From Rosellinia necatrix (taxonomy: Eukaryota; Ascomycota; Sordariomycetes; Xylariales; Xylariaceae): a stretch of 64,000 nt of DNA. The notes under the pieces were generated by a model, which saw only the letters and a list, made by a program, of their open reading frames with translations, was not told where the DNA came from and did no database searches. The DNA is taken from the NCBI GenBank assembly GCA_021209875.1, contig JAGYVD010000009.1, forward strand, positions 2,542,001 to 2,606,000. Reading direction: 5' to 3'. The position numbers and the translations under genes were made by a program. This document shows, piece by piece, positions 10,935-22,357 of this stretch (the first letter of the stretch is position 1; each line of letters starts with the position of its first letter).

Positions 10935-12501
10935 ATGACATCCCCGCAGATCCCATCATACATCGTTGTCGGTGCTGGGGTTTTCGGTACCTCCACTGCC
11001 TTACATTTGAAATCTCAATATCCCGATGCCAATGTGACCTTAATCGACCGCCACGATCCAGACGCGCCCACTCGCCCTGCTGCCTCCTGGGACTGGAACA
11101 AAGTAATCCGAGCTGACTATAGTGACATCACGTATTGTCGAAGTGAGCAACTCAACTCGACGTTCTGCCTTCCCATCTGCCCTTGCGCTCGGGCACGCCC
11201 CGGCCTGGATCATGCGTGCTAATATTAGGCATACTAGTTGCGCTCGAAGCGCAGGACGAGTGGCGCACGAATCCGCTCTGGAGCCCATTCTACCACGAGA
11301 CTGGCATTTACTGGATAAGCCGCACTGGCTTTGCCCAGAACGTAGTTGACAATTTCAACGCGCTTGGTCGCGACGCCGAGCTTTACGCGCTGCCTCTGAA
11401 AGAAGCCCGTGGACTATATGGTGGCATCTTCGACAGCGCAGACTATGAGGCTGTCGATAAAGTCTTAATTAATAGGACCAGCGGGTGGGCGGCAGCAAAG
11501 GATGCCCTCCGAGCCGGCATCCAAAGAGCTATCAGCATAGGAGTAGAGTATATCACGGCGGAAGTCGACCAGCTCGAGTTTGACGATAAAATGCGTTGCA
11601 TTGGTGTCCGAATTGATGATGGTAGTACTATCACCGCTAGTCGGACGATTCTATGCACTGGAGCGTTCACGCCAGTACTATTAGGAAAAGCTGCTGACGG
11701 CACATCTCGCGATGAATTCAGGCCTCAGGGGCGAATGATCGCCGCTGGCGTAACCACTGGTTTGGTAACTCTCGACGAAGAAACAGCTAAAACGCTCAAG
11801 AATATGCCTGTGTGTATCCAAGAAAACCCAACACAGCGAGGTATGATTGGATCCCGCCCCCTCTTCTCCAACATACTTATTCATGCACAACAGGCCCAAG
11901 TAACGGGACCCTTCCACCTAACAAGGAAAATCAAATCAAATTCTGGGGACAGTCTATCTTCCAGCTTCCACAGGGAACCTCTCACGTTTCCCGGCCTCCC
12001 GTCGGCGTGGATTATAGTCAGTGGGCAGTGCCGGAGACCCTCAAAGCGGATGTCGCTGTTGCGAGGGAGGCCACTTTCGGGAAGCAGGGCCTTGGTTGGA
12101 AAATACACACCCACCGCATATGCTGGTGAGTACCTTCTACGTTGTTACCAAGCGTCAATTTACATTTAGTCCGACACACATCTTTTTTCATCCGTTTCCC
12201 TACCGATTGTGAGTAAACTAGTGAAACTAAGAGTGAGTACTATAATAGGGACTGTGTTACTCCGAGCGAAGATTTTATCATCTCGCAGCACCCAGCCTCC
12301 GAGGGTTTATTTATCGCGACATGCGGTTCTTTTCACGGTTGGAAATTCCTACCAGTCATCGGCCGCTATGTGATGCAAATGGTAGAGGCCACCTTAAACT
12401 CGGATTTGCAAAAACGATGGGCATGGGACAGGTCACTTCCAAACAACCCAGGGAAGGAATGGCCTCGGTACAATTTGAATGACCTCCTTGATAGCGCCTG
12501 A
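10935..12501 (+). CDS. FAD-dependent amine/sarcosine oxidase-like oxidoreductase
   Basis: DAO-family flavoenzyme of the sarcosine oxidase / fructosyl-amine oxidase / L-pipecolate oxidase group; would oxidise a secondary amine and release hydrogen peroxide. Exons 10935-11142, 11238-11840, 11894-12125 and 12249-12501 join to 431 residues. The dinucleotide motif is VVGAGVFGTSTALHL near the N-terminus, followed by the typical PAASWDWNKVIRADY. The C-terminal signature RICWDCVTPSEDFIISQHP and GSFHGWKFLPVIGRYV is characteristic. The cysteine in RICWDC lies in the region where relatives attach FAD covalently. No signal peptide or clear peroxisomal tripeptide is visible (the end is DLLDSA). The substrate cannot be set from sequence alone. 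The gene lies just upstream of another FAD enzyme on the same strand. Confidence 0.88.
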
Positions 12502-12719
12502 GTAAATGGTCTATCTAGGCTCTAATCCCTTGTAGTATTACCACGATAGTTGGCGGAGGGTTTACATATCTGCCCTCACCTCATTGGTGCCACATATATA
12601 ACGATTGAGCTATACCTTTCGTCCGTGGCCCTTAGTAACATAAAATATAGTGTTTCGATTCATCACGATAACCCAATTCGGTAATTAACATCTAGTTCCT
12701 TCTGGCACCGTGACCAGAG

Positions 12720-13220
12720 CCTTGGGCCAGCCGCTTATGGGGTGCTGCATTACCCCAGATATCAATTTCTCGGCTAAGTACCAAGGGCGCATTCGGGCCC
12801 AGCTCAACCTAAACTGCCTAATGAACTAGAAGCTCACGTGCGGAACTTGGCCACTCGGAGTTTTTCTCAGGCGATACCCCAGATTCCGTTTGCCCTTCCA
12901 GGTCAAAGCAATGTCAGCCTTCTTATCGCCCATGAGTGTATACAGGAGGACTCGTGGTGACTGATGGTTCTTAACTGACCTTATAAGATGGTCACAATGG
13001 CTCTTTTGACATGGCTTGGCCGCCTCTCAAACTCTTGGTAGGCGTACCAAGCTCTTCGCTCTCCAACTACGCAATATGTATTGTGATCGAAGGCACACAC
13101 ACGCTATCGCGGCGGCTACCGCCCTTCTCTGTAAGGCCTTACCCGAGAGCCGTACTTGCATTTTTCTCTGTTATCTTCCTTAGCCGAGCAGGAATGGAGG
13201 CGTATAAGCTAACACAATAG
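12720..13220 (+). pseudogene. Possible decayed AA8 haem (cytochrome) domain of a cellobiose dehydrogenase
   Basis: Directly upstream of the flavodehydrogenase, out-of-phase fragments resemble the N-terminal cytochrome domain of fungal cellobiose dehydrogenases. They are an F-ALP element (IPFALPGQ, about 12885), then AWP followed at about the expected spacing by YA-x3-V-x-EG (frame around 13011-13100), then an FSxIF segment and a GGV...AF segment near 13195. Stops and frame changes interrupt them, and roughly 100 residues that should link to the flavin domain are missing. A spliced functional version cannot be excluded by eye. Low confidence: it rests on short matches against remembered family features. 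Confidence 0.35.
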
Positions 13221-15397
13221 TGTCGCGAAAGGCTTTCAAGCATGTGCCGCGCGTGCCACAATCAAACTAGCTCCTCCAGCTAGTGTTTGCTCCAATGTCA
13301 CATCGACGCAGACATACGACTACATTATCGTTGGCTCCGGGGCCGGTGGGATCCCACTGGCGGACCGGCTCACGGCCGCCGGCCACACTGTCCTCCTCAT
13401 CGAGAAGGGCCCACCTTCAACGGGTTACTGGGGTGGTGTTATGAGACCTAACTGGCTCAATGAGACTTCACTAACACGTTTCGATGTTCCTGGCCTCGCA
13501 AACGAGATCTGGCATGACCCAACAGGCGTTGTATGTACGGACGTTGACCAGATGGCCGGGTGTGTTCTCGGTGGCGGCGTTGCCGTGAACTCGGGCTTGT
13601 GGTGGCGGCCGCATCCCGCAGATTGGGATTATCTCTGGCCGGAGGGCTGGAAGAGCCAAGACCTGGCCACCGCAACGGATCGAGTGTTTGAGCGCATCCC
13701 AGGCACCACGACACCGAGCACAGACGGAAAGCTTTACCTCCAGCAGGGCTTTGAGATGCTTACGAGTGGGCTTAATGCGAGCGGTTGGAAGTCCATCGTC
13801 CCAAATGATCATCCAGATCAGAAGAACTGTATGCCCCTTGGCTGTTTAAGACTTACAAATGCTTTGGTCTTTTTCCGAGATGAATAGTTGAGTGCTGATA
13901 TTACCGCCAGTTACTTATGGCCACGCCACCCACATGTTTTCAAACGGCGAGAGGGGTGGTCCCTTAGCGACATACCTTGTGTCCGCCAGTAAGCGAAAAG
14001 AATTTACGCTTTGGATGAACACTACCGCAAAGCGAGTAGTACGCACAGGTAGTCATGCCACTGGGGTTGAAATTGACTGTAGCCCAAACGCAAATGGCCA
14101 TACAGGTACAGTGTTGGTAACTCCTGGCACTGGCCGCGTGGTGTTGTCTGCTGGTGCTTTCGGGTCAGCGAAACTCCTCTTCAGAAGTATGCATCTCGTC
14201 CAACAGTTATATGAGTGTGTTGAGCTAATGTGATCAAGGTGGTATCGGCCCAACCGATCAGTTAAATATCGTCAAAAACTCTACAGACGGCGCGACAATG
14301 ATCTCATCGGATTTTTGGATCAACCTTCCGGTTGGATATAATCTAGATGATCATGTTGGCGTGAGTGACGGATTTTCCGGAATTCAGCAATAGACTAACG
14401 GCAAAGTTAGACCGATATTGAGGTTGCCCATCCCAGCGTCGTATTTTATGACTTCTACGGGGCTTGGAATAAGCCTATACTCAATGATACGAAAGCATAC
14501 CTCGGTATTTTCTCTCGTCCATGCGTGGCGCTGCGAGGCTCTGACAATTCCCCAGATAACCGCACGGGCATATTGGCACAGGCTGCGCCCAACCTAGGCC
14601 CCATCGTATGTCACCCAGAAACCCTTAAAGTAAGTCGGGCACTGCTGACGGGGCGGGAAGTTTTGGGAGATTATCCCTGGAACGGACGGGGTTGAGAGGC
14701 ATCTGCACTGGCAGGCGCGTGTCGAGGGCACAAAGAACAGTCAGTTTCCCCTATTTGCTTGATACCAATTATAGAACGACGCTTTAACAAGAACAATAGC
14801 CTCCATGACTATCACGCAATATCTTGGTACGGGGGCTAAGTCGCGCGGTCGCATGACGATTACTGCTGCTCTGAACACCCGTGTGGTTATTTCGCCGTAC
14901 CTCAGCGATCCCGCTGATAAGGCTGCCGTCATTAAGGGTCTCGAGAACGTGCAGAAGTATTTCGCACCCATTGCTAACTTAACATGGATTCGACCTGCCC
15001 CCGAACAGAACGCCACAGCTTACGTGAACGCGGTAAGTGCCATCTCGTTGGATCCCATGAACCCTCGTGTTACTATTGTTTTATATCCGTGTTTCCAGCG
15101 CCTCCTCTTGTGGTTTACATAGCTAACGTGAACACGCCACAGATCCCTGCAACCCCCTCAGCACGCTGCTCAAACCACTGGATCGGGACGGCGAAAATGG
15201 GGTTGGATGATGGGCGCAAGGCAAACGGCACCGCAGTCGTTGACATTGACACTAAGGTCTATGGTATGGATAATCTATTCGTCGTCGACGCGTCAATCTT
15301 CCCTGGGATGATGACTGGGAACCCATCGGCTATGATCGTAAGCGCTTCCGAGCACGCGGCAGATCACATTCTGGCTCTGAAGAGCAATGCATCCTAA
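13221..15397 (+). CDS. GMC oxidoreductase, cellobiose dehydrogenase-type flavodehydrogenase (AA3)
   Basis: FAD enzyme of the glucose-methanol-choline family, closest in motif content to the flavin domain of cellobiose dehydrogenase (sugar lactone formation, normally extracellular). Eight exons (13221-13828, 13911-14186, 14239-14360, 14411-14504, 14556-14605, 14661-14739, 14800-15032, 15143-15397) join without a stop to about 572 residues. Motifs are the Rossmann YDYIIVGSGAGG, DQMAGCVLGGGVAVNSGLWW, FSNGERGGPLATYL, SAGAFGSAKLL, and the active-site end SNHWIGTAKMG with VVDASIFPGMMTGNPSA. His and Asn of the GMC pair are therefore present. The true start is unclear: no in-frame ATG lies before the Rossmann motif in exon 1. 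An ATG at 12988 with a donor near 13038 could be spliced to 13221. No cellulose-binding tail is present. Confidence 0.85.
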
Positions 15398-15584
15398 TCC
15401 AGGCGAAGAGAGAATGGTCCAACAAGGTCGAGTGAGATACGACATGATTAAATTATTCCATTTAGGAACCTCGTACTAGTACACAAGTTACATACCTACA
15501 TAACGTGAAATAACCGCGGCAGTAGCCGCTTTTCGCTCCAATCGTTATAGAACCACGAAAACTCCCCACGTACTTTCCCTGCGA

Positions 15585-16624
15585 TCAGTGATCCGCCGAC
15601 ATGCCCCAGCGGTGATATAAAGTCCTCGCGCGAATGTACGGGTCCAGCCTCCAATAGTTGGCGCTGAGCTGATCCACGACCTCGGTGCGGCGCAGCGCCT
15701 TCTCCTTTCCGCCGCCGCCGGGGCTCCGGGCCCACGCGAGGGTCTCGCGCTCGAACTCGGCGACGAGCTCGTCGCGCTGCTGCTGGATCTCGGCCCTCTT
15801 CTCGGCGTCGCCGAGCCGCGCATTCTCGCCCTCCACGGGCTCGACGTACTCGTACTCCCAGCTGTCCTTGCCGCCGTAGCTCGTCTGCAGGCTCGCCTCG
15901 GGGATGAACTGCAGCAGGTCCGCGGGCTTGCGCGTGAAGTTGATCTTGGACGCAATCACGGGGTCCAGCCAGCCCTTAATCATATTCCATATACCTATAT
16001 TTCGCAAAAAAAAAAAAAAAATAGCAGAGTGAGTATGATAAGCAAGCGGGAAGGAAGGGGATATTACGAACCCCAGAACACGAACGGCGCATTGTGGATG
16101 AGCACGACGCCCAGGGTCTCGGGATACCTCGCCTCGAAGACGGAGACGAGGAAGCGGACGACGTGGAAGTCCATGTTCTTGAGGCCGAAGCCGGTCATGT
16201 CGAAGAGCAGGCAGCACCGGTCGGCGGGGGGGCGGAGGAAGGCGCGGAGGCTCTCGATGTTGTGGAGGACGTAGGCCTCCATGGCGTCGCCGGACTGCAG
16301 GCGCGGGTCGTGCAGGCGGACGCGGATGACGTAGACGAGCCGGCCCTCGCGGTCGGCGCCGCGCACGTAGCTCTTGCCCGACCGGTACTGCGCCAGGAAG
16401 CCCCGGTCGTCCGCCGTCGGGTCGGCCCTGAACGCGACCCCCTCCCCGGCGCGGATCACGGCGCCCGCCATGTCCCGCGAGACCCGCCAGCCGACGGCCG
16501 ACGCGAGCATCGCCGCCGCCCGCCCCACGTCCCACTTGCGCGCCCGCAGGAACCGCAGCACGAGCGCGTCCGGGTCCTCCGACAGCACGAACCCCCATAG
16601 CCCCGCGCGGAACCCCGCCGGCGA

Positions 16625-16657
<33 letters not shown>

Positions 16658-16915
16658 TGACGACGACGACGCGTCCGTCAGCAGCTGCCGCAGTTCGCCC
16701 GTCAGGTCCGGCACTGGCTCTGGCTCCGGCTCCGGCTCCGGCGACGCGAGGACCGGTTCCTCCTTGGCGGCCGCGGCGGTCTCTTCCTCCTTCTGGACGT
16801 CCTCGACACCGCAGAGACGGAGCAGGTGGATCCACATCTGCTGCAGCTTCTGCTCCTCCTCTGCCGTCAGGTTGCCTAGCGTCCCTGGGGGGAGGTCGCC
16901 CGAGGAGGAGGTCAT
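15585..16915 (-). CDS. CRAL-TRIO (Sec14-like) lipid-transfer protein
   Basis: Sec14-superfamily protein, similar in layout to the fungal Csr1/Sfh group that carries phosphatidylinositol or other lipids between membranes. Exons 16072-16915 and 15585-15994 give 417 residues. The N-terminal CRAL-TRIO-N helix region (LRFLRARKWDVGRAAAML) leads into the lipid-binding lobe (YVIRVRLHDPRLQS, LLFDMTGFGLKNMD, VVLIHNAPFVFWGIWNMIKGWLDPV). The latter string spans the splice junction and confirms it. A low-complexity Ser/acidic segment comes from GAC and GGCTCC repeats at 16640-16740. The intron contains a run of about 16 A on the plus strand near 16006-16021. Third codon bases are almost wholly G or C. Confidence 0.92.
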
Positions 16916-18388
16916 GATGAAATGTCCGGGGGGGGAATGATGGTCTCTCGCGCCGGCTCTGCTCTTTAGAGATGTTTTTTTTCTTTTCCCTTCTCTCTAC
17001 CTAGTCTTTTTGTGAGAAATAGAATACGATAGGTGATGGTTTTGTTCGATATTTTACCTTTTTTTTTTTCTTGCTTTGGGTTGTTTCTATCCGGTTTAAG
17101 TAAAGAGACAACCCACCGAACCACGGAACTTACAAGCTAGCGTAGCGTGGACCAGTGCAGTCCTTTTAACTATTCGACGCGCACTGTTTTTCTCTCGCTC
17201 ACACACACACACCGCAACCAGCACGCGTTCCCATCACGCTGGTTATAGATCGGAGGTCAGGCCGAAACCAAAGATAGGAGGAGAAGGAGGCGGAGGAGGG
17301 GGGGGAGGGGGGGAGGCTTGCGAGAGAAGATCAATCACATGGCACGCGCTTCGCTTTTAGGAAGCGAAACAGCTCCATCGCCTCGGAAGAGAGAAAAAGT
17401 ACATCTGTCGTGTCGTGACCTGTCTTACCAAGAGTCGAACTAACTAACAGCGTTCTCTCCTTCTTTCTTTTTCTCTCTCGCCTCGCGACACGGTTTTTCT
17501 CCTCTTTCTGGGGTGAATATTGGCGCTACATAAGGGGGGGGGCTGGCTGGACTTGAGTTTCCTGTAGCTGCCAATGCCACGCTATTAGATTGCCTAAGCC
17601 GACTCGGTGTGGCCCACACATTACTCAACCCTGGGCGAGCTTGCGAGCTTGTAAAGATTGTAGTGCTGTTACCAACCCCCCCCTTGCGCCATTGCCCCAG
17701 ATTCTACAGTAGCTAACCCTGGGGAAAACGGGGGTCGGCGAAAGGGGGTGTGGAGGGGCTTGGCGCGCGCCGCCGACTCGCCTAGGGCCTCTTTTCCCGA
17801 GATCGACGCTATGGGGCAAGCAATCCTCGGATCTCGCTCGCCAGACAGAGGTTGCTAAAGTACGGTTTCTGGGGGGAGGGGGGGAAGGGAAGGGAGCTGA
17901 TTGGATTGAATGTCTCACGTCTCGTGGTCGCTTGTCTCGGGCACTAACCTCGGCGGGATGTCAACTATGTACACTACAGTATGTGTCTACATAGATCAGG
18001 CTAACTCTCGAGCTCGTTACCAGGATCTCGGTATCGTGACGTAAAGTCATGCGAGAGAAACAGTAACCATCGACAAGACCGGCAGTCTCGCATTGGTGAG
18101 CGAACTAGAAGATATGTAGACTAGCGGACCGTTATATGTGTGCTTTGCGTCAGGGCGAAGCACATTTGGTCACCTGTGGATTCCACGCAACGTCGTAGTA
18201 GGATTATCGGGGAGGGGGGGCAAGGGGGAAAAGGGGAGGAGGAGGGGGGTTGTTTATTCAAATAGCATGTTAGATAATCATATTCATTATGCACGTGTTA
18301 GTTATTCTAGACTCATCCAATACATTCCCCCCCCTTCCCCCGGTCTATGCCTAATGTAATCGATCGTCTGTCTGTCTGTCTGTCTAGG
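16916..18388. other. Intergenic region, low complexity
   Basis: About 1.5 kb with poly-T runs (near 16975, 17058), a CA repeat near 17203, a G/A-rich tract at 17277-17315, and G or C homopolymers (17538, 17677, 18209, 18328). A TCTG repeat at 18366-18386 lies just before the monooxygenase stop. No gene is supported. Confidence 0.45.
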
Positions 18389-20033
18389 TTAGGTGAAGAA
18401 CAAGTCCTGCGTGATATTCCCCCATTTGGCGCCGGCCATATCGGCGAAGTAGTTTTTCTTGGGGGCCCATTGCCCGGTGCCGCCCCGCGGCAGCACCCTG
18501 GGGGCCTTCGCGATGTAGGTCGAGGACAGGTTCATCATGGGCTGCTCGGGCATGGGCGCGGACGGCTTGGGCGTGACGACGCTCGCGCCCCTCTGCTGCA
18601 TGGCGTAGAGGAGGCGGACGAAGAGCTGGGCGCTGACGTCGGCGCCGAGCGTCCAGGACGCGTTCTCGTAGCCCGTCATGAAGACGAGGTTCGGCACGTC
18701 CTCCAGCATCGCCGCCTTCCACGCGAACTTGTCGCCCACCTGGAAGTGCTTGCCGTCCACCGAGAACTGGATGCCCCCGCCGAACTTGAGCCGGAGCCCC
18801 GTCGCCGTCACGATCACGTCCGGGTGCAGCGCCGCGCCCGACTCGAGCTCGATGCTGCGCGCCGTCACCGTCCTGATCGTGTCGGTGACCACGTCCGCCT
18901 TGCCCGAGCGCAGCGCGGCGAAGAAGTCCCCGTCCACGCACGCGCAGAACCGCTGCTCCCAGGGGTTGTACCGCGGTTTGAAATGCGGATCCCACCTGAT
19001 GCTCGGCGGGAGTTGCTGTATCGTGACCTTTTTGATGTACCGCTTGGCCAGCTCCGGAAACGTCCTGCAGAAGACGTTCGTCAGGTAGCTCCTCCAGATC
19101 CAGAGGATCCTGTTTATCGAGTGTGCCAGCGCTACCGGCAGCAGGACAAAGAGGAGCTTCGTGAGGAAGTTGCTCGAGGGTATGGAGAAGATGTACCCCG
19201 GACTCCTCTGCAGCATGGTCGCCCGTTTCGCCTTGCCGGCGATGGACGGGAGGATGGTGATGGCGGTGGCCCCACTGCCGATGATCACGACGTCTTTCCC
19301 CGCGTAGTCGTAGTCTTCCGGCCAGAACTGCGGGTGGATGACCTTGCCCTCGAAGTTCTCGATGCCGGGAATGACGGTCTGCAGGGGCATCTCGAAGTCG
19401 TAATAGCCCGTGCCGAGCAGCGCGAAGCGAGATCTGTAAATCACCGGCTTCTCCTTCCCCGGTACGTTGACCTGGAAGACCCAGCTTTGCTCCGTCGAGT
19501 GCCAGTCTGCCGTCTCGACCTTGTGGCGGTAGCAGATGTGCTGCTCTATGCCGGCAGATTTCGCGGACTGCGCCAGGTAATCCTTTATCTGGCGCCCGCT
19601 TGCCATCGTATCCGTGTGCTTCCACGGGCTCCAGGGGAAGCCGAACGTGAATATGTCAGAATCGGACCTAATGCCCGGATACCGGAACAGATCCCACTGT
19701 AACACTTAGAGTTAGTCATCTCAATGCTGTGCGTGATCTATACATGTTCTTCGAGTTGAAGAGAGGCCCGGAGTGCGTGTTTTTGCTGAAATAAAAAGCG
19801 CGCGCGTGTGTTTTCTAAGTAAACAAGACGATGGCAGACTTCCAACGTACCGTGCCTCCAATGGAGTCGCGAGCTTCCAGGATAACATATCTCAAGCCCG
19901 GGGGCCCTTGAGTCTGAATACGATAAGCCGCATTTATTCCCGAGATGCCTGCACCGACGATGACAACGTCGAAATCCAGTGCAGGGAGCGTTGTAGTTGA
20001 CGCCGAGTCGCCTGCGGGTCGTTTGGGAGCCAT
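18389..20033 (-). CDS. Flavin-containing Baeyer-Villiger-type monooxygenase (EthA/MymA-like)
   Basis: FAD- and NADPH-dependent monooxygenase expected to insert oxygen next to a carbonyl (ketone to ester or lactone) or oxidise a heteroatom. Exons 19851-20033 and 18389-19696 give 496 residues. The FAD motif is VVIVGAGISGINAA. The splice restores IGGT-WDLFRYPGIRSDSD, the EthA-subgroup signature. Residues about 176-187 read FEGKVIHPQFWP, fitting the Baeyer-Villiger fingerprint FxGxxxHxxxW(P/D). The NADPH motif is VVIIGSGATAITI. It heads the accessory block. A CGG-N3-CCG element lies 226-242 bases upstream of the start (20259-20275), shared with the dehydrogenase/regulator intergenic region. Codon wobble is extremely GC-rich in the 3' third. 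Confidence 0.93.
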
Positions 20034-21235
20034 CGGATGATGACTAGTGCTATTATACTGGCAATATAAGGGAGGGGTTGGATAGTAGATGCGGTTTTCA
20101 TACGAACATTCTTTGACCACTACAGGTGCGCATCACACAAGCAACTCGCTGTAGGTAGGTCCTATAAGTTTTTAACAAAGCACCAGCACCAGCATCAGCA
20201 TCACAAACGCACGATGAAAACTAGGGAGTACCTAATACTTGGGTAGCGCAAGAAGACTGGAAACCTCGGGTCCCGAACAGACTCCACATGGAGCAGGGTA
20301 TCATGGATCATGAAAGCGGCCATCTGGGCTACGGGATACATCCTGCGGCGGACGGAGCCATTCGGCCCCCCGATACGCGATGCTCCTCATCGACATGACG
20401 ACGCCATCGGTCGACACAACCGTGTTCACCCCTCGGCGCCTCCTCTGATTTGACCACGGATCGACGTCCATGCCGAGGGCTGACGAGCCTATCACGATCA
20501 TGTGCAAATTCCCGCTGCCTAAACGAAACCGACGACGATAGGGGGAACAAGCGATAGTTTACGTGGCCGGCGGCCACTTATTCACTCGAGCCATCAGCCA
20601 TCGGTGCCCTTCTTGCTCGGGACCGCTAGGCTTTTAGTCTGATATAATGCAGTTGAGCCTCCCATCGTGTGCGCCCGAGTATCGCAAGCCAACCCCAAAA
20701 GGGGAAGTAGGTGGTCTTCCCACATTCCGTTATACAAACCCGAAGATACCATGCCCTGAAGTATCTTTCTCTGTCCCCCCATGTACCCTTGGCGAGGTGT
20801 GGACACCCCGTCCCTCCTCCTCCCACACTCCTCTATCCGAGCAGCTGGGACACAGGAATACAGTTATCGAACCAGGATTCCGTTGTCGAACGTTGTACTG
20901 CCGAAATATTGTGGAGATTCCTTGAATAGAGTACCACAACGGCTGTGACTGAGATCCATATACGCGCCTCTCTTCCGCACCATGTGTGTGATTAGGGCTG
21001 AAAAGTGAAAGCGTATGACGTTATGGCGGAATGTATTAGTGCATCGTCGGCGGCCTACATTAACTACATTGGTATGCATGTTCCATCGATATGACAATGC
21101 AACTCGACCACTTTGCAAGAGCCAGGTGAGTCTGTACTTGGGGGTGTTGGCTAAAAAAAAAAAAATCCATTTCTCTCTCACACTCTTTCTCTCTACCTTG
21201 CTAGTTACGTTAACTACTCTATCTTAATATACTGG
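20034..21235. other. Promoter and intergenic region of the monooxygenase
   Basis: 1.2 kb upstream of the monooxygenase and downstream of the hydrolase. It carries the shared 17-base element at 20259-20275 and a run of 13 A near 21151-21163. Small ORFs are unconvincing. Confidence 0.45.
20259..20275 (-). promoter_or_regulatory. Candidate Zn2Cys6 operator, copy 1
   Basis: Minus-strand reading CGGGACCCGAGGTTTCC, containing the inverted repeat CGG-N3-CCG, a typical binuclear-zinc regulator site. It is matched 16 of 17 by the element at 24483-24499. It lies about 230 bases upstream of the monooxygenase start and has the same orientation relative to that gene. Binding by the cluster regulator is inferred from position and motif type only. 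Confidence 0.5.
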
Positions 21236-22357
21236 CTACTCTCCCAAATGTAGGGCCGTTTTACTGGAGAAAAATGCCTTTGCATCTCGGACGGCCGCCT
21301 CAGCCTCTCTGTGAAAACCCATTCTCGGTCCGAGTAAGAGAATATCATGAGGGCAACCCTTTGAAATGACTAGATGTAAAGGCCATCCCTGTTTCTCGAA
21401 TTCCCGTGAAAATGCCTTGATGTCGTCGCACAGGACCTCGCGCGAACCCCCATTTACGAACACGGGAACGGGAGCGTTCATTTTGAAGGGATGATGCAGC
21501 GGCGACAGATAGGGGCCGGACCCGTCAATCGCCCCGTGGTTGGTCACCGTACGCGCGCCCCAAAAAGCGAACTCGGCATTCAGGTAGTCGGACGCGTAGT
21601 TGGGCGAAGCTGTGATGTCCAGGCTGACATCCAGAGCTGCGCTCACGTCCGTCCACGGAGACCATAGCGCGGCTGCAGCGGGTGTTGGGATCCCCAGCTC
21701 CCGGCCGTACTCGCTAATGTAGCGGAGCAGTCCGAGCACCATGTTCCCTCCCGCCGAATCGCCAGACACTATGACCTGAGAGGCCGGGATCCCCAGGTCC
21801 TGGATGAGGTGCATATAGGAGGTGAGGGCGTCCTGCAGGGCCGCGGGGAACTGCCCGTCCCTGTGGCTAGACAGCCGGTACTGCGGCGTGCATACGTGTG
21901 CGCAGCCCATTTGCTTCACCAACGTGCGTGCCAAGTAACCCGTATCCCGGTCCCGGCCGTCGCCTATGACAAAGGCGCCGCCATGGAAGTGCAGGACGAC
22001 GGTTGCCTTCCGGCTCATGGCCCCAGCCGGTGGCGGGCGTGCTGGCGTCCAGGTCGCACCGATCGTCCCGGGGCGTATCGCGACATCTTTCAAGGGGCCT
22101 TTATACAGCTTGGGCGACTTGGGCTGGATGACTTCAAACCTGTTCCGTTCACGGCCAGGCTTGAGTTTCAATCGATCACCGGCGCTGAAAAGCGACCAGT
22201 AGAGCAAAAGCAGCCGAACCGTACGGACTCGGACGGCCTGGTTGACATTCCACTCCTTCACTGGGCGCCCCCATGGCAAGATACGGCAGACGATGTCAAA
22301 GAGGTAGTGTGAGAGAAAGAAAGGGGTGCAGACAAGGGCATAGAGGATGGAGGCCAT
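21236..22357 (-). CDS. Alpha/beta hydrolase (HSL family, LipR-like)
   Basis: Intronless 373-residue esterase of the hormone-sensitive-lipase family. The oxyanion motif HFHGG is at residues 123-127 and the nucleophile elbow GDSAGG at 199-204 (Ser201). A candidate aspartate is in REVLCDD and the histidine in CPHDILL near the C-terminus, so the triad looks complete. An N-terminal hydrophobic segment (about residues 3-28) suggests membrane attachment. Lying between a Baeyer-Villiger monooxygenase and a dehydrogenase on the same strand, it is well placed to hydrolyse the ester or lactone made by the first enzyme; this is inference. The start ATG is the first in frame. Confidence 0.93.
   Translation of the reverse strand: MASILYALVCTPFFLSHYLFDIVCRILPWGRPVKEWNVNQAVRVRTVRLLLLYWSLFSAGDRLKLKPGRERNRFEVIQPKSPKLYKGPLKDVAIRPGTIGATWTPARPPPAGAMSRKATVVLHFHGGAFVIGDGRDRDTGYLARTLVKQMGCAHVCTPQYRLSSHRDGQFPAALQDALTSYMHLIQDLGIPASQVIVSGDSAGGNMVLGLLRYISEYGRELGIPTPAAAALWSPWTDVSAALDVSLDITASPNYASDYLNAEFAFWGARTVTNHGAIDGSGPYLSPLHHPFKMNAPVPVFVNGGSREVLCDDIKAFSREFEKQGWPLHLVISKGCPHDILLLGPRMGFHREAEAAVRDAKAFFSSKTALHLGE

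Noticed and set aside
17440..17918. Minus-strand Pro/Ser/Arg-rich frames
   Set aside because: Low-complexity G/C-homopolymer DNA with no family signature or start context.
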